28,292 nt of DNA from JASFWK01 sp050049355 (GTDB lineage: Bacteria > Chloroflexota > Anaerolineae > B4-G1 > DUEL01). Each line of letters begins with the position of its first letter. The stretch's first letter is position 1. Position numbers and translations under genes: made by a program. Under the pieces are notes generated by a model. It had not been told where the DNA came from, did no database searches, and saw only the letters and a list, made by a program, of their open reading frames with translations. The stretch is taken from assembly GCA_050049355.1 (NCBI GenBank), contig JASFWK010000016.1, positions 1-28,292 on the forward strand, read 5' to 3'. Below, piece after piece: positions 21,012 to 28,292 of this stretch.

Positions 21012-21126
21012 TGGGGCTGGGGAGACCTCGTCGCGACGCGCGCCGTCAACGCAACCCCGTCAACCTTATGAGCACGTCCAGGCGGAGCCAGACATATGCA
21101 GGAGCCGTCTTGCGCCGTCCACCGCG

Positions 21127-22815
21127 CTACGGCGAGGGGGTCCCCAACCGCAGAGGCCCGACTGGCTCCCCTGCCCAGGGATCCATTTGCGGCGGATCGT
21201 CGTCGAACCATTCGCCGTATACCGCTGGGAACAGCCCATCCCGGGCCATCGCCCGCAGCGTCAGGTTGACGAGATCACGGAAAGCCGAGTCGCCCGGCGG
21301 CAGCGCCAACGCGAGCGGCACGCGGGTCAGCCGGTCAGCGGTAACGCCGAGGCCGGGCGTCGTGTAGGCTGGCCCCAAAAGATCGGCGCGGTCTCCCACT
21401 ACGGCCACCACCTCCCCCGCTTCCAGCGCCGCTACAGCTTCGTCCAGGCTGGCTTTGGGAAAGACCACCACAGATACGCCCGCCTCCCGGCTCACCTGCT
21501 GCAGCACGTCGGCGCTCCCGGTATCGGCCACTGCCGCCACCGCCTGCCCGTCGAGACCGGCAATTCCACCCACAGGGGCGCCCGCCCGCACCATCATCCC
21601 CTCCCCGGCTACGTAGGTGGTCAGGCTGAAGTCCGCCTGCAGCTCCATCTCGCGCGTATGAGGAAGGGCACCGATGAGCAGATCCGCTTCCCCCTCCACC
21701 AGCATCCGCAGCCCCTCCTCAAATGTCACCGGAAGGAAGTTCACCGCAGTCCCATCCCCCAGCCAGCGGTCGGCCAGCATTCGCACCAGATGGACCTCAT
21801 AGCCAGCCGGTTCCCCGGCCTCGGTCAGATAGGCGAAAGGGGACTGTCCATCGACCATCGCCACGCGCAGCCACCCGCCGGTCTGAACGGCCTCCAGCGT
21901 CCCTGAGACGGAGGGGGTATCTTCCGCTTCCTCGAGCGAGAGCGTCGACGTGCCCGGCCAAACTTCGGGCGCCGGGAGCGTGTCGCCCGGGAACCAGCGG
22001 GCGTAGAGCTCGTCGTAAGCACCATCCACGAACATCTCCTGGAGGGTGAGAGCCACCAGATCAGCCAGTCCCGGCTCGCCGTGGACAAAGGCGGGTGCCA
22101 CCGCCGCCGAAGTGTACTGGCCCACGATGGCGGTGTCCGGCTGGCTTCTCAGGCCTCGCACAAGCCGTCTGCGCAGATCAGCCACAGCATCCACATCTCC
22201 TCCAACAAGCGCCGTCACGGCTTGATCGAAGTTGGTGTAGGGTTGGATTGTGGGGGTGAACTCAACCGTCTCCGCCAGCGTCTCCTCCGCTTCCGCGCCG
22301 GAGACCACCCCCACCAAGCGTCCCCCCAGATCGGCCGGCGCCGTGATCGTCGGCACGTCGGCAGCCCGCACCAGCAGCGCCTGCCCGTCCAGGAAATAGG
22401 CAGGGCCAAAGTCCACCTGCTCCTCCCGCCGCTCGGTGTGGATCAGCGCCGCCAGCACCAGGTCCACATCCCTCGCCTGTAGATGCTCCACGGCCGTGTC
22501 CGAACGGACCTGGCGGAAGCGCACCGCCTCGGGATCCCCCAACCAACGCTGTGCCAGCTCTCGCCCCAGGTCCACCTCGAAGCCGGCCAGACCGCCCTCC
22601 TCCGTCACATAGCAGAAAGGGGAGAGGTCGTAGCGCACGCCGACGAGCAGGTAGCCCCGCGCTCTTATGCGAGCAGGAATGGACACATCAGCCGACGGCG
22701 AGGTCGGCGTGGGGAGAGGCGTCGGCTGTGCCGACGGCACCATCTCCCCCTCACATCCCACCAATATCAAAGCTGTCAGAAGACTCCACAGCGACAGAAA
22801 CAGAAGACGTCTCAT
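21127..22815 (-). CDS. Lipoprotein with two tandem solute-binding (SBP_bac_3) domains
   Basis: A 562-aa lipoprotein: lipobox LVGC, then a Pro/Thr-rich spacer (PTPLPTPTSPS), then two family 3 periplasmic-binding domains, residues ~48-285 and ~315-545. The first begins IRARGYLLVGVRYDLSPFCY...GFEVDLGRELA, the second TGGWLRVAMVDGQSPFAY...GYEVHLVRMLA. Such domains bind amino acids or small polar ligands. No permease or ATPase gene is nearby, so it could serve a distant transporter or act as a sensor. A good ribosome site (ggagg) precedes the ATG on the minus strand. The tandem arrangement on one chain is less common than single domains. Confidence 0.9.
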   Translation of the reverse strand: MRRLLFLSLWSLLTALILVGCEGEMVPSAQPTPLPTPTSPSADVSIPARIRARGYLLVGVRYDLSPFCYVTEEGGLAGFEVDLGRELAQRWLGDPEAVRFRQVRSDTAVEHLQARDVDLVLAALIHTERREEQVDFGPAYFLDGQALLVRAADVPTITAPADLGGRLVGVVSGAEAEETLAETVEFTPTIQPYTNFDQAVTALVGGDVDAVADLRRRLVRGLRSQPDTAIVGQYTSAAVAPAFVHGEPGLADLVALTLQEMFVDGAYDELYARWFPGDTLPAPEVWPGTSTLSLEEAEDTPSVSGTLEAVQTGGWLRVAMVDGQSPFAYLTEAGEPAGYEVHLVRMLADRWLGDGTAVNFLPVTFEEGLRMLVEGEADLLIGALPHTREMELQADFSLTTYVAGEGMMVRAGAPVGGIAGLDGQAVAAVADTGSADVLQQVSREAGVSVVVFPKASLDEAVAALEAGEVVAVVGDRADLLGPAYTTPGLGVTADRLTRVPLALALPPGDSAFRDLVNLTLRAMARDGLFPAVYGEWFDDDPPQMDPWAGEPVGPLRLGTPSP

Positions 22816-23120
22816 CAGTCACGCCTCCACGTGGTGTGGGTGAGCGAGAGTGAAGAGCCCACCCATTTCACCGAACCTGAAGAAGCCAGTACAACGGGGC
22901 AGAACTTCGAGTCCACTGAGAAGACAGGCGCACCGCGGAGCGCAGAGTCCATCGAGGCAGAACTAGAACCGAGCGCAAGCGTGCCGCTGAAATCTGCGAA
23001 GCACCCGAGAATCCTCAGAAGACCCAGCGCCCCTGCGCACTCTGCGGTGAATTCCCCTTCCTCACCAGGGCCAACTCTAGAGATCGCCCAGAGAACATAC
23101 GAACATCAAGTCATCAGAGT
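22816..23120. other. Intergenic stretch without recognisable gene
   Basis: A 305-base gap between the FGGY kinase stop and the solute-binding lipoprotein start, both on the minus strand. It should hold the upstream control region of the lipoprotein gene, but I find no clear -35/-10 pair, repeat or RNA. A plus-strand open frame crosses it but has no homology that I recognise. Confidence 0.6.
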
Positions 23121-24680
23121 TCATCTGGGAGGATAGCCAGTGATGCGACGGATCTCCTTGTACAGTGGCCGCAGCCGGTGGTACATCCGCTTGTAGACCC
23201 GCCGGTAGAGCCTCTCATAGACCTGTCGCGCATCGGGTCGAGGGAGAAAGGTACGACGCATCCGTGTCATCTCCTCAACCGCTCTCCCAAAGTCCGGATG
23301 GAGCCCGAGCCCCACTGCCGCGACAATCGCCGCCCCCAGCCCAGAGGTCTCGTAGATGTGGGGGCGACTGGCGGGAAGGCCAAAGACGTCCGCAGTGATC
23401 TGCATCGCCGCGTCCGACTGCGACCCGCCGCCGGAGACCCGCACCTCGGTCGCCTGAACCTTCAACCGCTTCTGGGTCCGCTCCAGCCCCTCACGCAGGG
23501 CATAGGCTAGCCCCTCCAAGATGGCACGGTAGATGTGGGCACGGGTGTGCACGTCGCCAAAGCCGATGATGGCACCTTTCGCCTCGGGCCCGGGACTCTT
23601 GAGACCCGGCGACCAGTAGGGCTGCAGCGTCAACCCCATCGAGCCGGGCGGCACCTTCTCCACCAGGTCGTCGAAGAGATCCTCTGGAGCACAGCCCTGC
23701 TCACGGGCCAGCTGCCTCTCGCGCAGGCCGAACTCCTGCTTGAACCACCGCACCATCCAATAGCCGCGGTAGATCTGGATCTCCAGGTTGTAGGCGCCCG
23801 GGATGGCGCTGGGGTACGGCGGGATGAGGGGAATGACCTCTACGTAGCGGCGGCTGGTGGTGTTGACGGTCGCGGTTGTGCCGTAGGAGAGGCAGGCAAT
23901 ATGGGATTCCACGCACCCCGCCCCCAACACCTCGCACGCCTTGTCGGCGGCGGCGGCGATGAGCGGCAGCCCAGCCGGTATGCCGGTCGCTTCCCCTGCC
24001 TGAGGTGTGATCTCGCCCAGGCACTGCGCCGGGGGGATCAAATCAGGCAGCATCCGCTCGTCCATTGGCACCGCCCGCCACTTCCAATCGTACTTCCTCG
24101 ACCAGGTCAGCCGCTTGTAGTCGAAGGGGACATACCCCACCTGGGAGCCCACCGAATCGACGAACCGCCCCACCAACCTGTAGGTCAGGTAGCCAGAGAG
24201 AAAGAGATACTTGTGGGTCCGCGCCCAGATTTGGGGCTGATGGGTGCGAATCCAGTTGGCCTCCGCCTCCGCCTGCAGGTAGGCCACTGTATCCCTCATT
24301 CCAAGCAGTCGAAAGGCCAGCCCCCACAGACCACCGACGGGCGGAAGCCCTTCCGTGCGGCGCTGATCGAGCCACACGATAGCAGGCCGCAGAGGCTGCC
24401 CGTGCTCGTCCACATTGACCACGGTGGCCCGCTGCGTGGTGAGGGCCACCCCTGCCACCGCATCCTTGGGAACGGGACCCTCCTGCCACAGTCGGTGGCA
24501 GGCAGTGCAGAGCTTCTCCCAGAAGAAATCGGGCTTCTGCTCCGCCCAGCCGGGCTGCTTGGAGAAATAGGGCTCGATGGGCACCCGAATCCTGTGCACC
24601 AACTCTCCGCGCGGGTCGAAGAGCAAGGCACGGACCGACTGGGTGCCCACGTCAATGGAGAGAATGTGATCCTTGACCAT
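23121..24680 (-). CDS. FGGY-family carbohydrate kinase
   Basis: A 519-aa kinase of the xylulokinase/glycerol-kinase group. The N-terminal phosphate motif is SIDVGTQSVRALLFD (residues 8-22); PAIVWLDQR is the sugar-binding strand; the C-terminal half has VSGGGSQSDAAMQITADVFGLP, the adenosine-binding block. The C-terminal tail YKRMYHRLRPLYKEIRRITG is usual. It phosphorylates a sugar or polyol, but the substrate cannot be told from sequence. ATG 24680 is chosen because aaggag lies just upstream and the family fold begins there; the frame is open to 24983 but that extension is not family-like. No sugar transporter or isomerase is adjacent. Confidence 0.92.
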   Translation of the reverse strand: MVKDHILSIDVGTQSVRALLFDPRGELVHRIRVPIEPYFSKQPGWAEQKPDFFWEKLCTACHRLWQEGPVPKDAVAGVALTTQRATVVNVDEHGQPLRPAIVWLDQRRTEGLPPVGGLWGLAFRLLGMRDTVAYLQAEAEANWIRTHQPQIWARTHKYLFLSGYLTYRLVGRFVDSVGSQVGYVPFDYKRLTWSRKYDWKWRAVPMDERMLPDLIPPAQCLGEITPQAGEATGIPAGLPLIAAAADKACEVLGAGCVESHIACLSYGTTATVNTTSRRYVEVIPLIPPYPSAIPGAYNLEIQIYRGYWMVRWFKQEFGLRERQLAREQGCAPEDLFDDLVEKVPPGSMGLTLQPYWSPGLKSPGPEAKGAIIGFGDVHTRAHIYRAILEGLAYALREGLERTQKRLKVQATEVRVSGGGSQSDAAMQITADVFGLPASRPHIYETSGLGAAIVAAVGLGLHPDFGRAVEEMTRMRRTFLPRPDARQVYERLYRRVYKRMYHRLRPLYKEIRRITGYPPR

Positions 24681-25192
24681 ACGGGGCTCCTTATCGTTGG
24701 CAGCAAGGCCACCCCGTCCGCCCAGACCGGAATAGGGATAGGACACTTCTGGGCTGAAGGCGGGGGAGTAACTATGTCGCCGGTGGGTCTGCCAGGGACC
24801 TCGGCGCTGGACGCAACCTTCTACCTCCCCACGAGCGACCGCGCCAGGGGAGACCTCGCCCGTCTCCCAAACGGCCACCGCAGAAGATGGGATCGATTGA
24901 AAGCCGGGCTCCCGCACCGGGGAGATTCTCCCGACCGCGGGAACACCTGTGACCCGAGAAGGAAATGGAGGTACAGGCAGCAAGGAATAGCGGGATCAGC
25001 AGCAGGACGGATAGGTCGGGTCGGCGAATCATCCTTCACCAGCGAAATCAGCGAACAACAGAAGGGCCTCCCGGCTGTACGCGGACGCTCCGAGAGCCCC
25101 CCAGGAGACCGCCAGGAGAGATTATGCCACAGAACGGACAATCCCGCAAGAGATGGAGAGATGAGCCGCTTGAGCCCCACCGCCAGAGGTGG
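24681..25192. other. Intergenic stretch with a possible lipoprotein remnant
   Basis: A 512-base gap upstream of the kinase on the minus strand. No promoter or RNA is evident. The only coding-like signal is a short minus-strand lipoprotein signal sequence (see 24772-25032). The plus strand is open across most of it only as an extension of the frame antisense to the kinase. Confidence 0.5.
24772..25032 (-). pseudogene. Possible broken small lipoprotein
   Basis: The frame starts MIRRPDLSVLLLIPLFLAAC, a convincing lipoprotein signal with lipobox LAAC. After ~10 more residues it becomes Arg/Gly/Pro-rich and unlike a protein. The neighbouring minus-strand frame from ~24983 down to the kinase gene reads more naturally (VPAVGRISPVREPGFQ...), so a frameshift could have split one small lipoprotein. 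The ribosome site is weak (gaagg directly at the ATG). Could also be chance. Confidence 0.3.
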
Positions 25193-25984
25193 CTAGCCGG
25201 CGTTCAATGTTTCACGTGAAACACTCCGCAGGCTCAGGATCACCGCCACCGCCCCAAGGGCGAAGAGGAAGACCACCCCTTCCACGGCAACCGCCGACCA
25301 GCCAGCCGCCATCAACCCCGCCGGCAGCCCGTCCGCCACAGCGTGGCCGAGGACGGCCGCCGCCAGCCAGCCTAGATTCCCACGAGCGAGAGCGCGCACC
25401 ACGAGCAGACTCAGCGCGATCTGGAGGCTCATACCGAACACGCGCTCCAGCCCCCCCAGAAGCGGCAGGTACCAAGGGGCGGACCAATAGGCCTCGATCT
25501 GAGCCTGAGCCTCCTCCAGCTCTGCGCCGGAAAGCTCCAAAGCCGTCAGGTTTGCTTCGCGCATGGCAACCATGCTGACAAAGCCAGCCAGCACCAGCAA
25601 GCCCACCAGGACCGCCTCTACCCCGCCGTGGCCTGCGCCAAAGGCGATCCCCTTGATCCAGGTGCGGGCCTTCCGCAGCCAGTAGCGCAGCACGACGTAC
25701 CGAGCCCCCTCCTCGCTGATTCCCGCCGCCAGCCCCACGAAGGCTGCGTGGGCCAAGAGCTCGCCAATGGAATCCGCCGCAAAGGGCCAGATGGCGACCT
25801 CGCTCCTGAGCCACTGGTAGCCAGCCACCAGAGGGATATGCACAGCCTGAGAGGCGACAAAGGCGAGAACCCCCGCCCCAATCACCTTCCAGGTAACCTC
25901 CGGTTGTCGTCTCAGCAAGAACCATAGGCCTACCGGGAGGACAAGCAGGAGGACAATCTCCACGATGAGCATCTGAGCCAGCAT
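25193..25984 (-). CDS. YhfC-family intramembrane glutamic-type protease-like protein
   Basis: A 263-aa polytopic membrane protein with about seven hydrophobic segments. The motif SEEGARYVVLRYWLRK (E91, E92, R95) plus FGAGHGGVEAVLVG (H119, E123) and a later LGHAVADG match the YhfC family, related to CPBP/Abi-type proteases that cut within the membrane. ATG 25984 is chosen for its aaggag ribosome site; an upstream in-frame ATG at 26044 lacks one. The last codons (SVSRETLNAG) contain a perfect parS sequence, so the C-terminal residues may be shaped by that DNA site. Function of most members is unknown. Confidence 0.88.
   Translation of the reverse strand: MLAQMLIVEIVLLLVLPVGLWFLLRRQPEVTWKVIGAGVLAFVASQAVHIPLVAGYQWLRSEVAIWPFAADSIGELLAHAAFVGLAAGISEEGARYVVLRYWLRKARTWIKGIAFGAGHGGVEAVLVGLLVLAGFVSMVAMREANLTALELSGAELEEAQAQIEAYWSAPWYLPLLGGLERVFGMSLQIALSLLVVRALARGNLGWLAAAVLGHAVADGLPAGLMAAGWSAVAVEGVVFLFALGAVAVILSLRSVSRETLNAG
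25208..25223. promoter_or_regulatory. parS centromere-like site (ParB binding)
   Basis: TGTTTCACGTGAAACA, the exact 16-bp palindrome that is the chromosomal ParB/Spo0J site in many bacterial phyla. It lies inside the 3' end of the YhfC-like gene. A perfect 16-mer of this kind is very unlikely by chance and suggests that the window is in the origin-proximal part of the chromosome. Confidence 0.9.
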
Positions 25985-26145
25985 TGGTGTCTCCTTACGG
26001 TGAGGATCGAAGCGAAAACGAGTGCTCCACAGGAGTGAAAGCAAGGAGCAGGCCCCTCACATCCCGCCGAGTTTCTGGGCCAGCCCCTTTCCTTGATCCC
26101 GGCTCGATACGCCCAGCCAGAGCGATGAGTAGACGGACCCAATCA

Positions 26146-26178
26146 GGCCCCACAGGGTTCTCGGTTCGAAGTGGGGTC
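26146..26178 (-). terminator. Hairpin at the end of the gntR-slipin operon
   Basis: 26146-26153 pairs with 26171-26178 (8 pairs including one G-U) around a 17-base loop, ~30 bases after the stop of the last gene of the operon (26206) on the minus strand. No clear T run on the minus-strand product, so it is a modest candidate. Confidence 0.4.
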
Positions 26179-26205
26179 CACTGCATCAGCCAGCCGGTGC
26201 GTCTC

Positions 26206-26718
26206 CTAGCTCGCAGCAGCGGCAGCCCCAGCGGCTGCTGACTGCTCCTGCCACCGCATGTGGACCAAGTAGTATGCAAAGACGAGCAGATCGGCGTTCA
26301 CAGGACCGTGAATTGTGAGGTAGGCGCCCCGGCGGAAGACCCCCTGAGGCTCGATCTCAAGGACGCAGGTACCCCCTTCATCGAGCAGCTGCCAGCGTCG
26401 GGCCCAGAAGCCGGCGGCCCTCAGCGTGTACTCCCGACCGTCGAACTCGACGACGATTTCGCGGCGGAAAGCACCGCGCGCACGGGCCGTGCCCAACACG
26501 GCCTCGCCCTCTCTAAGCTCGTACTCTCCCCGCCACCAACTGGTCCGCCGCACCTCCAGTTCGCGTCCCTCGCGCGTGCGGAAGATCCCATCCGAGCGGA
26601 GGGCAGGAAGTGTGAACTCACCCAAGCTCCCCGTCGCTGCCCGGAGACGATGGCGGGTGGTAAAGAGCCCCGAAACGGTGGCCTCAATCTCGTCCGCCGC
26701 CCACATCTCTTCTTCCAC
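26206..26718 (-). CDS. Unknown 170-aa beta-rich protein, possibly LURP/tubby-like
   Basis: I do not firmly recognise this family. The protein is rich in short beta strands with many aromatic and Arg/Glu residues (RTSWWRGEYELREGEAVLGTA, shown in part; REIVVEFDGREYTLRAAGFWARRWQLLDE, in part), and a hydrophobic C-terminal helix (DLLVFAYYLVHM) before an Ala-rich tail. The repeated 'property of the field/enhanced strand' layout resembles LURP-one/phospholipid-scramblase-like barrels. The GTG start at 26718 has aggag seven bases upstream and lies 4 bases after the slipin gene, so it is co-translated with it. A role with the slipin at the membrane is inferred from context. Confidence 0.75.
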   Translation of the reverse strand: MEEEMWAADEIEATVSGLFTTRHRLRAATGSLGEFTLPALRSDGIFRTREGRELEVRRTSWWRGEYELREGEAVLGTARARGAFRREIVVEFDGREYTLRAAGFWARRWQLLDEGGTCVLEIEPQGVFRRGAYLTIHGPVNADLLVFAYYLVHMRWQEQSAAAGAAAAAS

Positions 26719-26722
26719 TACA

Positions 26723-27721
26723 TCACTCCTGGTCGCTGTCCGTGGTCGGGGTCAGCCGCTCCGCCATCCCCGCCAGCGCCGATACGCCCATCACCCCGCC
26801 CAGGTTCATCGTCTCTACCGCGCTGGAGGGGACGATGATCATCGCACCTCGCTCCTGCAGACCCTCGAACAGCATATTCATCGCCCGCAGGTGAAGGGCG
26901 GTGGGATTGTCATGGTAGGCCTTGGAGGCCTGAGCGAAGGAGTCGGCGATCTGCTCCTCGCTCTCGCCCAGGATCACCCGCGCCTGCCGCTCCCGCTCCG
27001 CCTGGGCCCGGCGACTCATCGCGTCTTCCAGCGCCTCGGGAATGACGATGTCGCGAATCTCCACCGATTGGACGGTCACGCCCCATGGAGTGGTCCGCTC
27101 GTCGATGATGTGCTGGAGTTCCGCGTCCATCTTCGCCCGCCCCACAAGGATGTCTGCCAGATCCATCTGACCGATGATCTCCCGCAGCGCCGTCTGCGCC
27201 GCCCAGGAGATGGCCGCCCGATAATCCTCCACCTCCAAAGCCGCCTTCTCTGCGTCCCAGACCACCCAGAAGAGGACCGCGTCCACGTCCACAGGCACGG
27301 TGTCCTTGGTCAGTGTGCGCTCGGCGGTGAAGGGAGTGACCATCACCCGTTGGTCCACAATCGCGGGGATGGTGTCTATGACAGGAATAATCCAGAATGG
27401 GCCAGGGCCCTTAAGACCGACGAAGTTCCCTAACCGCAGAACAATCGCCTTCTCCCACTGGTTGGCGAGGCGAAAGGCGATCAGGACGTAGATGCCAAAC
27501 AGGTTCAGAAGAACGAGTTCGCCCACGATCCAACCAAAGTGCACATCCAACTGCACGAGGGCAATGGCGAGCACCACGGAGAGAGCCGTCGAGACCAGGA
27601 GGATCAAGAGAGCCAGGCCATTGAAGCCCTTCATGGTGGAGGTGCTCACACTCATCTGCACCTGGTCGAGCGCCGACTGCCGCTCCCTACGCCGGGATTG
27701 AGTTGCCGGCTTGATAACCAT
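26723..27721 (-). CDS. SPFH/Band 7 (slipin/stomatin-like) membrane protein
   Basis: A 332-aa protein. Two hydrophobic segments (residues ~34-56 and ~62-83) anchor it. The SPFH domain follows (~85-255: QWEKAIVLRLGNFVGLKGPGPFWIIP, shown in part; VDQRVMVTPF; TVQSVEIRDIVIP) with the long coiled tail ALEDAMSRRAQAERERQARVIL that drives oligomerisation. Slipins form membrane scaffolds and are often paired with NfeD proteases, but none is present here. A 30-residue basic N-terminus precedes the anchor. The aggagga site fits ATG 27721, two bases after the gntR gene stop. It is probably controlled by that repressor. Confidence 0.93.
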   Translation of the reverse strand: MVIKPATQSRRRERQSALDQVQMSVSTSTMKGFNGLALLILLVSTALSVVLAIALVQLDVHFGWIVGELVLLNLFGIYVLIAFRLANQWEKAIVLRLGNFVGLKGPGPFWIIPVIDTIPAIVDQRVMVTPFTAERTLTKDTVPVDVDAVLFWVVWDAEKAALEVEDYRAAISWAAQTALREIIGQMDLADILVGRAKMDAELQHIIDERTTPWGVTVQSVEIRDIVIPEALEDAMSRRAQAERERQARVILGESEEQIADSFAQASKAYHDNPTALHLRAMNMLFEGLQERGAMIIVPSSAVETMNLGGVMGVSALAGMAERLTPTTDSDQE

Positions 27722-27723
27722 CG

Positions 27724-28134
27724 CTACTCCTCCTTTGCTTGCTGATCAACCCCCTGAAGCCAGACCGCCATTTCGCGCTGGAAGGCAGCAGCAACCTCGC
27801 CGGGGGTGTAGCCGAGATGGCGGGCCTCATCCAAGGAGGCACGCAGGATGTCGCGTAGATTCTCCTCACGCATACGGGCCATCTCCTCCTCGTCGGGGAC
27901 CCCAGCGACGAAAGTGCCTCGCCCCCGCCGCGTGGTGATTACCTCATCTCGGTCCAACTCCATGTAGGCGTGAGCAACGGTGTTGTAGTTCACCCGTAGG
28001 TCAGCCGCCAGTCGCCGAATGGTGGGCAACTGATCGCCCGGTCGGAGCTGACCCGCGGCTATCATCGCCCGTATCTGCTCCTCGATCTGGCCGTATATGG
28101 GGACCTTGCTGTCTGGATCTACCTTGAGTTCCAT
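27724..28134 (-). CDS. GntR-family repressor, YtrA subfamily
   Basis: A 136-aa regulator: an N-terminal winged helix (PIYGQIEEQIRAMIAAGQL...LPTIRRLAADLRVNYNTVAHAYMEL, shown in parts) and a short C-terminal helical tail, the plan of YtrA-type GntR proteins that lack a big effector domain. ATG 28134 is chosen: the open frame continues to 28203 but would run over the promoter. There is no clear ribosome site. It leads the operon with the slipin and the 170-aa protein; YtrA-type regulators usually control their own operon. Palindromes at the promoter are candidate operators. Confidence 0.9.
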   Translation of the reverse strand: MELKVDPDSKVPIYGQIEEQIRAMIAAGQLRPGDQLPTIRRLAADLRVNYNTVAHAYMELDRDEVITTRRGRGTFVAGVPDEEEMARMREENLRDILRASLDEARHLGYTPGEVAAAFQREMAVWLQGVDQQAKEE

Positions 28135-28158
28135 ATCCGTCACATTTAGATATTGAAC

Positions 28159-28176
28159 TAATGCATTATAATTATA
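28159..28176. promoter_or_regulatory. Overlapping palindromes at gntR promoter (candidate operator)
   Basis: TAATGCATTA (28159-28168) and TATAATTATA (28167-28176) are perfect palindromes sitting on the -10 box and transcription start of the gntR promoter. A repressor bound here would block the promoter. Confidence 0.45.
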
Positions 28177-28199
28177 GCACAATTCGCGGCGCCTGTCAA
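28171..28199 (-). promoter_or_regulatory. Consensus sigma70-type promoter of gntR-slipin operon
   Basis: On the minus strand: TTGACA (28199-28194), a 17-base spacer and TATAAT (28176-28171), a perfect match to both consensus boxes. Transcription should begin near 28164, giving a ~30-base leader. The remaining 28200-28292 shows no gene. Confidence 0.88.
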
Positions 28200-28292
28200 G
28201 CATTTACCCGGTAGAGGGTGCGCTAACGAGTTGTCACGCGACACATCGGATGTAGGTGCGCCGTGGTGGCTGACGTTGGTTGCAGAATTCGT

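Noticed and set aside
22483..23136. 217-aa plus-strand open frame crossing the gap 22816-23120
   Set aside because: Begins antisense to the solute-binding gene, low-complexity charged composition, no ribosome site and no recognised family.
24681..24983. N-terminal extension of the FGGY kinase
   Set aside because: The family fold starts at M of MVKDHILSIDVGT with a good ribosome site; the extension is not family-like.
23535..25196. 553-aa plus-strand open frame
   Set aside because: It is antisense to the FGGY kinase, has no family-like blocks, and arises from GC-rich codon use.
28132..28147. TCACA half-site near the gntR start as a third CRP-type site
   Set aside because: Only one half matches; the other half (ttcca) does not.
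28135..28203. Longer start of the GntR gene
   Set aside because: It would place the promoter -35 and -10 boxes inside the coding sequence.
1..28292. CRISPR arrays, tRNA/rRNA genes, insertion sequences
   Set aside because: No regularly spaced repeats, no recognisable RNA gene cores and no transposase motifs were seen on either strand.

Overview
The window is a GC-rich, gene-dense bacterial chromosome segment, most likely from a Chloroflexota (Anaerolineae-like) organism. That placement is inference. It rests on Pro/Thr-rich spacers after the lipobox of secreted lipoproteins, the many anaerobe/microaerobe redox proteins (rubrerythrins, rubredoxins, ferredoxins, Isf-type flavoprotein), strong sigma70-like promoters that stand out as AT-rich islands, and the absence of outer-membrane genes. 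I see no rRNA, tRNA, CRISPR array, transposase or phage gene.

Layout. Positions 1-21011 are coded entirely on the + strand. (a) 1-2937: the end of a rubredoxin-reductase-like flavoprotein, a Cys-containing Dps-like protein, rubrerythrin, another diiron ferritin-like protein and a one-heme lipoprotein. (b) 3158-5559: an L,D-transpeptidase-like wall protein and a Crp/Fnr regulator with a near-leaderless promoter. (c) 5683-9672: a one-cluster ferredoxin, a strongly hairpin-rich intergenic region with two CRP-type palindromes, an Nfu-like Fe-S carrier, two more ferredoxin-type proteins, a methyltransferase, a DUF438-hemerythrin protein and a DUF166 protein. (d) 9910-14366: an Fe-S/sulfur-transfer cluster: an IscS homologue without the PLP lysine, ferritin, an IscU-DUF59 fusion, TusA, an unknown 81-aa protein, DsrE, a small rubredoxin-like protein, glutaredoxin and a ferredoxin:thioredoxin-reductase-type protein fused to rubredoxin. 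(e) 14419-18343: a glycosidase-like lipoprotein, two more ferritin-like proteins, UspA and OsmC. (f) 18627-21011: a sulfite-oxidase-fold protein lacking the Mo-ligand Cys, an Isf-type flavoprotein, and a two-gene heme-anchor/Mo-lipoprotein unit. Positions 21127-28134 are coded on the - strand: a double solute-binding lipoprotein, an FGGY kinase, a YhfC-type membrane protease whose 3' end holds a perfect parS site, a small unknown protein, an SPFH/slipin and a YtrA-type GntR repressor.

How it may work together. Six ferritin-superfamily proteins, a hemerythrin, rubredoxin-type electron carriers and a rubredoxin reductase point to oxygen/peroxide detoxification and iron storage. They are interleaved with Fe-S assembly and persulfide-handling genes. 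The most unusual part is the sulfur module: the IscS homologue has Thr in place of the PLP-binding Lys and Asp in place of the catalytic His, but keeps the sulfur-carrying Cys. It may therefore be a non-PLP cluster-assembly partner fed by sulfide or by the neighbouring TusA/DsrE/glutaredoxin/FTR relay. The Crp-family regulator has a recognition helix like that of E. coli CRP, and two matching palindromes lie downstream; one is placed at about -41.5 of a promoter in front of the nfu-like gene. Two strong promoters, before the iscS-like gene and before the heme-anchor/Mo-lipoprotein unit, share an ungapped upstream motif at the same distance from the -35 box, suggesting common control.
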